This document shows positions 15,251-17,946 of a stretch of 17,946 bases of DNA, piece by piece. Below the pieces are notes generated by a model. It was not told the DNA's origin, ran no database searches, and saw nothing but the letters and a program-made list of their open reading frames with translations. Positions within the stretch are counted from its first letter, which is position 1. Each line of letters begins with the position of its first letter. Both the position numbers and the translations under genes were made by a program. The stretch is from CAYYVJ01 sp964475115 (lineage in GTDB: Bacteria; Bacillota; Clostridia; Lachnospirales; Lachnospiraceae): the NCBI GenBank assembly GCA_964475115.1, contig CAYYVJ010000040.1, positions 1-17,946 of the forward strand, given 5' to 3'.

Positions 15251-16084
15251 GTGGAAAGATATCAGGAAATTGAAAGAAGTATTATAAAGAAGTTTCGGAA
15301 AGCAATTTGGAATCGATTTATCGATGGTCTCAATGAATATGAATTGATTGAAGAGGGAGATAAAATAGCAGTTTGTATTTCTGGTGGAAAAGACTCTATG
15401 CTTTTGGCTAAATGTATGCAAGAAATTCAAAAGCATGGAATAAAGAAATTTGAGTTAGTGTTCTTAGTAATGAATCCAGGTTATAATGAAATCAATAAAC
15501 AAGGGATTATAGATAATGCCAAAGTGCTAAATATTCCTATTACTATGTTTGAAACAGATATTTTTGACATTGTCGCAAATGTTGATGAAACTCCTTGTTA
15601 CCTTTGTGCAAGAATGAGAAGAGGGCATCTATACAAAAAAGCCATGGAATATGGTTGTAATAAAATTGCTTTGGGACATCATTTTGATGATGTAATTGAA
15701 ACTGTATTAATGGGAATGCTTTACAGTGGGCAGATTCAGACAATGATGCCTAAATTGCATAGTACGAATCATCCTGGAATGGAGCTTATCAGGCCACTTT
15801 ACATGGTGAAAGAAGCAGATATTATTGCATGGGCGCAATACAATGATCTTAGATTTATCCAGTGTGCTTGCCGTTTCACAGAAAACTGTACGATTGTTGA
15901 TAATGCAGGTGGCGGATCTAAGCGTCAAGAGATGAAGACTCTTATTAAACGTTTTAGACAAACCAACCCTAATATAGAAATGAATATTTTTAGAAGTGTT
16001 CATAATGTAAACTTAAATACGGTTATAGGTTATAAAAAAGATAAAGTGTCCTATAATTTTCTCGATACTTATAAAGGAGAATAA
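15251..16084 (+). CDS. TtcA-like tRNA 2-thiolation PP-loop ATPase
   Basis: The TtcA/TtuA family adenylates a tRNA base and inserts sulfur using an Fe-S cluster; TtcA makes 2-thiocytidine at position 32. The PP-loop SGGKDS is at residues 44-49. The cluster cysteines are Cys116 and Cys119 (CYLCARMRRGHLY), with Cys205 and Cys207 (QCACRF) in the region of the third ligand; ALGHHFDDVIET is also typical. Start choice: GTG at 15251 is 7 bases after GGAG (15240-15243) and gives 277 aa. The longer open frame from 15218 overlaps the desulfurase gene and lacks a good ribosome binding site. The exact tRNA substrate is not proven. Confidence 0.9.
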   Translation: MERYQEIERSIIKKFRKAIWNRFIDGLNEYELIEEGDKIAVCISGGKDSMLLAKCMQEIQKHGIKKFELVFLVMNPGYNEINKQGIIDNAKVLNIPITMFETDIFDIVANVDETPCYLCARMRRGHLYKKAMEYGCNKIALGHHFDDVIETVLMGMLYSGQIQTMMPKLHSTNHPGMELIRPLYMVKEADIIAWAQYNDLRFIQCACRFTENCTIVDNAGGGSKRQEMKTLIKRFRQTNPNIEMNIFRSVHNVNLNTVIGYKKDKVSYNFLDTYKGE

Positions 16085-16843
16085 ATGTTGAACCAATTTT
16101 CAAGAACAGAACTTATATTTGGTGAAGAAGCAATGGAAAAGCTGGAAAATGCTAGGGTTGCTGTCTTTGGAGTAGGTGGAGTTGGCGGTTATACCGTGGA
16201 AGCTCTAGTGCGAAGCGGAGTGGGAACAATAGATATCATAGATGATGATAAGGTATGTCTTACAAATATAAATCGACAATTGATTGCTACAAGAAAAACA
16301 ATTGGGAAATACAAAGTAGAAGTTATGAAAGATAGGATTTTGGAAATTAATCCAAAAGCTGTAGTAAATATGCATCAATGTTTTTTTACACCAGATACAG
16401 CAAATCAATTTGATTTTTCCGAGTATTCTTATGTTGTAGATGCAATTGATACTGTGACAGGAAAGATAGAATTGGTATTAAGGGCAAATGAGAGTAATGT
16501 TCCAATTATTAGTTGCATGGGTGCAGGAAATAAATTAGACCCTACAAAATTTGAAGTTGCTGATATTTACAAAACATCTGTATGTCCTCTTGCAAAAGTT
16601 ATGAGAAAAGAATTAAAAACAAGACATGTAAAGAAATTGAAAGTAGTATACTCGAAAGAGTTACCTAGGAAACCGATTGAAGATAGTACTAATAGCTGTA
16701 AGAATCATTGCGTTTGTCCTCCAAACACAGAAAGAAAGTGTACAGAGAGAAGGCAAATACCAGGAAGTACTTCCTTTGCTCCATCTGTGGCAGGATTAAT
16801 TATAGCAGGTGAAGTAATAAAAGATATAACTGGTATTGTATAA
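16085..16843 (+). CDS. tcdA: TcdA/CsdL-like E1-type enzyme (tRNA ct6A dehydratase family)
   Basis: TcdA (CsdL/YgdL) uses ATP to cyclise t6A37 of tRNA to ct6A. The protein is 252 aa with the ThiF/MoeB/E1-like fold: nucleotide-binding GVGGVGG (29-35), IIDDDKVCLTNINRQ (51-65) with Asn/Arg contacts, and the VDAIDTVTGK block (118-127). The C-terminal crossover region (QIPGSTSFAPSVAGLIIAGE) is typical of the family. A cysteine group Cys205, Cys209, Cys211, Cys219 is notable. AAAGGAG (16073-16079) precedes the ATG, which directly follows the TtcA-like stop codon. In E. coli tcdA belongs to the csdA-csdE sulfur-transfer locus, so its pairing with a desulfurase here fits. Confidence 0.92.
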   Translation: MLNQFSRTELIFGEEAMEKLENARVAVFGVGGVGGYTVEALVRSGVGTIDIIDDDKVCLTNINRQLIATRKTIGKYKVEVMKDRILEINPKAVVNMHQCFFTPDTANQFDFSEYSYVVDAIDTVTGKIELVLRANESNVPIISCMGAGNKLDPTKFEVADIYKTSVCPLAKVMRKELKTRHVKKLKVVYSKELPRKPIEDSTNSCKNHCVCPPNTERKCTERRQIPGSTSFAPSVAGLIIAGEVIKDITGIV

Positions 16844-16883
16844 ACTCTTGTTGAGTAATATACAAAAAACGATAAAAATAAAG

Positions 16884-16912
16884 AAAAAGGTCGACTTTTG
16901 ACATCTTTTTAT
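16884..16912 (+). terminator. Possible weak terminator after the tRNA-modification operon
   Basis: AAAAAG (16884-16889) plus GTC can pair with GAC plus CTTTTT (16905-16910) around a two-base AT bulge. An alternative AAAAG/CTTTT stem with loop GTCGA overlaps it. The stem is AT-rich and the U-run is part of the stem, so termination would be weak. No better candidate exists between 16844 and 16970. Confidence 0.35.
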
Positions 16913-16931
16913 AGTGCTATTTTTCATTATA

Positions 16932-16940
16932 TGATACAAT
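16932..16940 (+). promoter_or_regulatory. Predicted extended -10 promoter of the polysaccharide deacetylase gene
   Basis: TGATACAAT is an extended -10 (TG at 16932-16933, TACAAT at 16935-16940). No convincing -35 lies 16-18 bases upstream, which is common for extended -10 promoters. Transcription should begin near 16947, followed by AAGGAG (16959-16964) 6 bases before the ATG. Confidence 0.55.
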
Positions 16941-16970
16941 AGACAATAAGGAGTTGTTAAGGAGTGTGGG

Positions 16971-17909
16971 ATGGAAAAACAAAAGAACGATTTAGCAGAC
17001 GCACGTAGAAAACGAATAAATCTATATAAAAAAATTATTGTAGCAATTATTACGGTATCTATCTTGATACCTGTGGTATTTTGTGTTATTTTAGTACTAA
17101 AGGTTAATAAGTTGGAAAGTGAAATAAATCTTTTGATTCATCAAATAAATGATGAAGCATTATATACTGATCTAGATCCAATTCCAGAGAATAGTGGTAT
17201 AGATTTGGTTTATGCAGCCGAAACATCAATTGAAAATGAGACAGAGGCAAGTGGACAGATAGAAGAAACTGAAGTTGTTTCTTTAAAGAAAAAGGTATAT
17301 TTAACTTTTGATGATGGCCCAAGCACGAATACGGATAGGATACTTGATATATTAGATCAATATTATGTAAAAGCAACTTTTTTTGTTGTAGGTCAAAAGG
17401 ATGAGGCGTCTAAGGAACTTTACAAAAGAATTGTTGAGGAAGGGCATACTTTAGCAATGCACTCCTATAGTCATGTCTATGAAGATATTTATGCTTCGAA
17501 AGAAATCTTCATTGCGGATTTAGAGCAGTTACAGACCTATCTGCATGAGCTAACAGGTATTAAACCAACGCTATATCGTTTCCCGGGTGGAAGCAGTAAT
17601 ACCATTAGCAAAGTAAATATAGATGAATTTATCACTTGCTTAAAAGAAAGAAACATTACATATTTTGATTGGAATGTATCTAGTGGAGATGCAAAAACCA
17701 AACAATTACCTAAAGAAGAAATAATTAAAAATGTAATGAAAGATATTCCGATATTTAATAGTTCTATTGTTTTACTACATGATGCTTCTAATAAGACGTC
17801 AACAGTAGATGCATTACCTCAACTAATTGAGTCCCTATTGGACTCAGATTATGATATATTACCATTAAATGATACAGTAAAACCTGTACAACATATAAAA
17901 GCAGAATAA
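16971..17909 (+). CDS. Membrane-anchored polysaccharide deacetylase (NodB domain, CE4 family)
   Basis: CE4 enzymes remove N-acetyl groups from peptidoglycan or other amino-sugar polymers using a metal ion. After a basic cytoplasmic N-terminus there is one membrane anchor (about residues 21-44), a short coiled stretch and an acidic Glu/Ser-rich linker (about 60-105). The NodB domain (about 107-300) follows. All five CE4 motifs are visible: TFDDGPS (112-118, base Asp114 and metal Asp115), HSYSH (164-168, metal His164 and His168), RFPGG (203-207), DWNVSSGD (233-240) and VLLHD (267-271, His270). The protein is 312 aa and likely acts outside the membrane on peptidoglycan, as PgdA/PdaA-type enzymes do. 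The exact substrate is not determined by sequence. Confidence 0.92.
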   Translation: MEKQKNDLADARRKRINLYKKIIVAIITVSILIPVVFCVILVLKVNKLESEINLLIHQINDEALYTDLDPIPENSGIDLVYAAETSIENETEASGQIEETEVVSLKKKVYLTFDDGPSTNTDRILDILDQYYVKATFFVVGQKDEASKELYKRIVEEGHTLAMHSYSHVYEDIYASKEIFIADLEQLQTYLHELTGIKPTLYRFPGGSSNTISKVNIDEFITCLKERNITYFDWNVSSGDAKTKQLPKEEIIKNVMKDIPIFNSSIVLLHDASNKTSTVDALPQLIESLLDSDYDILPLNDTVKPVQHIKAE

Positions 17910-17930
17910 TGAAAGAATGGAGGCAGACCA

Positions 17931-17946
17931 ATGAGCTTTTTTAAAG
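17931..17946 (+). CDS. Start of a further gene, cut by the window end
   Basis: GGAGG (17919-17923) is followed by ATG at 17931 and the first five codons (MSFFK). It lies 21 bases after the deacetylase stop codon and probably shares its transcript. Too short to identify. Confidence 0.6.

Noticed and set aside
15707..16003. Open frame of 98 codons on the minus strand inside the TtcA-like gene (and similar minus-strand frames elsewhere)
   Set aside because: Composition is rich in His, Phe, Cys and Ile as expected of antisense to an AT-rich gene; there is no clear ribosome binding site and it lies wholly inside a well-supported gene.
16898..16903. TTGACA as the -35 of the deacetylase promoter
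   Set aside because: It is 31 bases from the TACAAT -10, far beyond usable spacing; no good -10 lies 16-18 bases downstream of it.

Overview
The window is an AT-rich, low-GC Gram-positive (Firmicutes) chromosome segment with every supported gene on the + strand. Gene order (flhF-flhG-[pilZ]-cheB-cheA-cheW-cheC-cheD-fliA-...-rpsB-tsf), strong AGGAGG-type ribosome binding sites, frequent TTG/GTG starts and extended -10 promoters point to a motile clostridium. Protein style and the set of small accessory genes suggest Lachnospiraceae (Clostridium cluster XIVa). That family assignment is inference from gene content, not a database result.

Region 1 (3-11718) is the distal half of a fla/che operon. 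FlhF and FlhG are the SRP-type GTPase and MinD-type ATPase that set flagellum place and number. A PilZ/YcgR-type c-di-GMP receptor follows, then chemotaxis genes cheB, cheA, cheW, cheC and cheD, a small two-helix membrane protein, the flagellar sigma factor FliA/SigD, and a FapA (DUF342) protein. The last three genes are poorly characterised: a soluble Lys/Gln/Asn-rich protein, a membrane-anchored helical protein in the position of Bacillus swrB, and a membrane-anchored protein with six-residue Thr/Glu repeats and a C-terminal MltG/YceG-like LysM-like domain without a transglycosylase domain. Genes are packed with overlaps or gaps of a few to about 45 bases, and no terminator is visible inside or at the end of the block. 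cheR and cheY are not in the window.

Region 2 (11719-13685) is the ribosomal protein S2 / EF-Ts operon. It has its own extended -10 promoter about 4 bases after the last flagellar stop codon, a roughly 130-base leader with a nested hairpin (candidate S2 autoregulatory leader), rpsB, tsf and a strong intrinsic terminator.

Region 3 (13686-16843) is a four-gene operon: ridA, a NifS/IscS-like cysteine desulfurase, a TtcA-like PP-loop tRNA thiolase and a TcdA-like E1-type enzyme. The last three form a plausible sulfur-transfer and tRNA anticodon-loop modification unit (positions 32 and 37). The usual downstream partners of tsf (pyrH, frr) are absent here.

Region 4 (16844-17946) holds a short intergenic region with a weak possible terminator and an extended -10 promoter, a membrane-anchored NodB-type polysaccharide deacetylase, and the first five codons of another gene. 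No stretch over 300 bases lacks a gene. I see no CRISPR, tRNA, rRNA, insertion sequence or prophage signal. The best candidates for undescribed biology are the three small genes at 10269-11718, the small membrane gene at 7571, and the rpsB leader.
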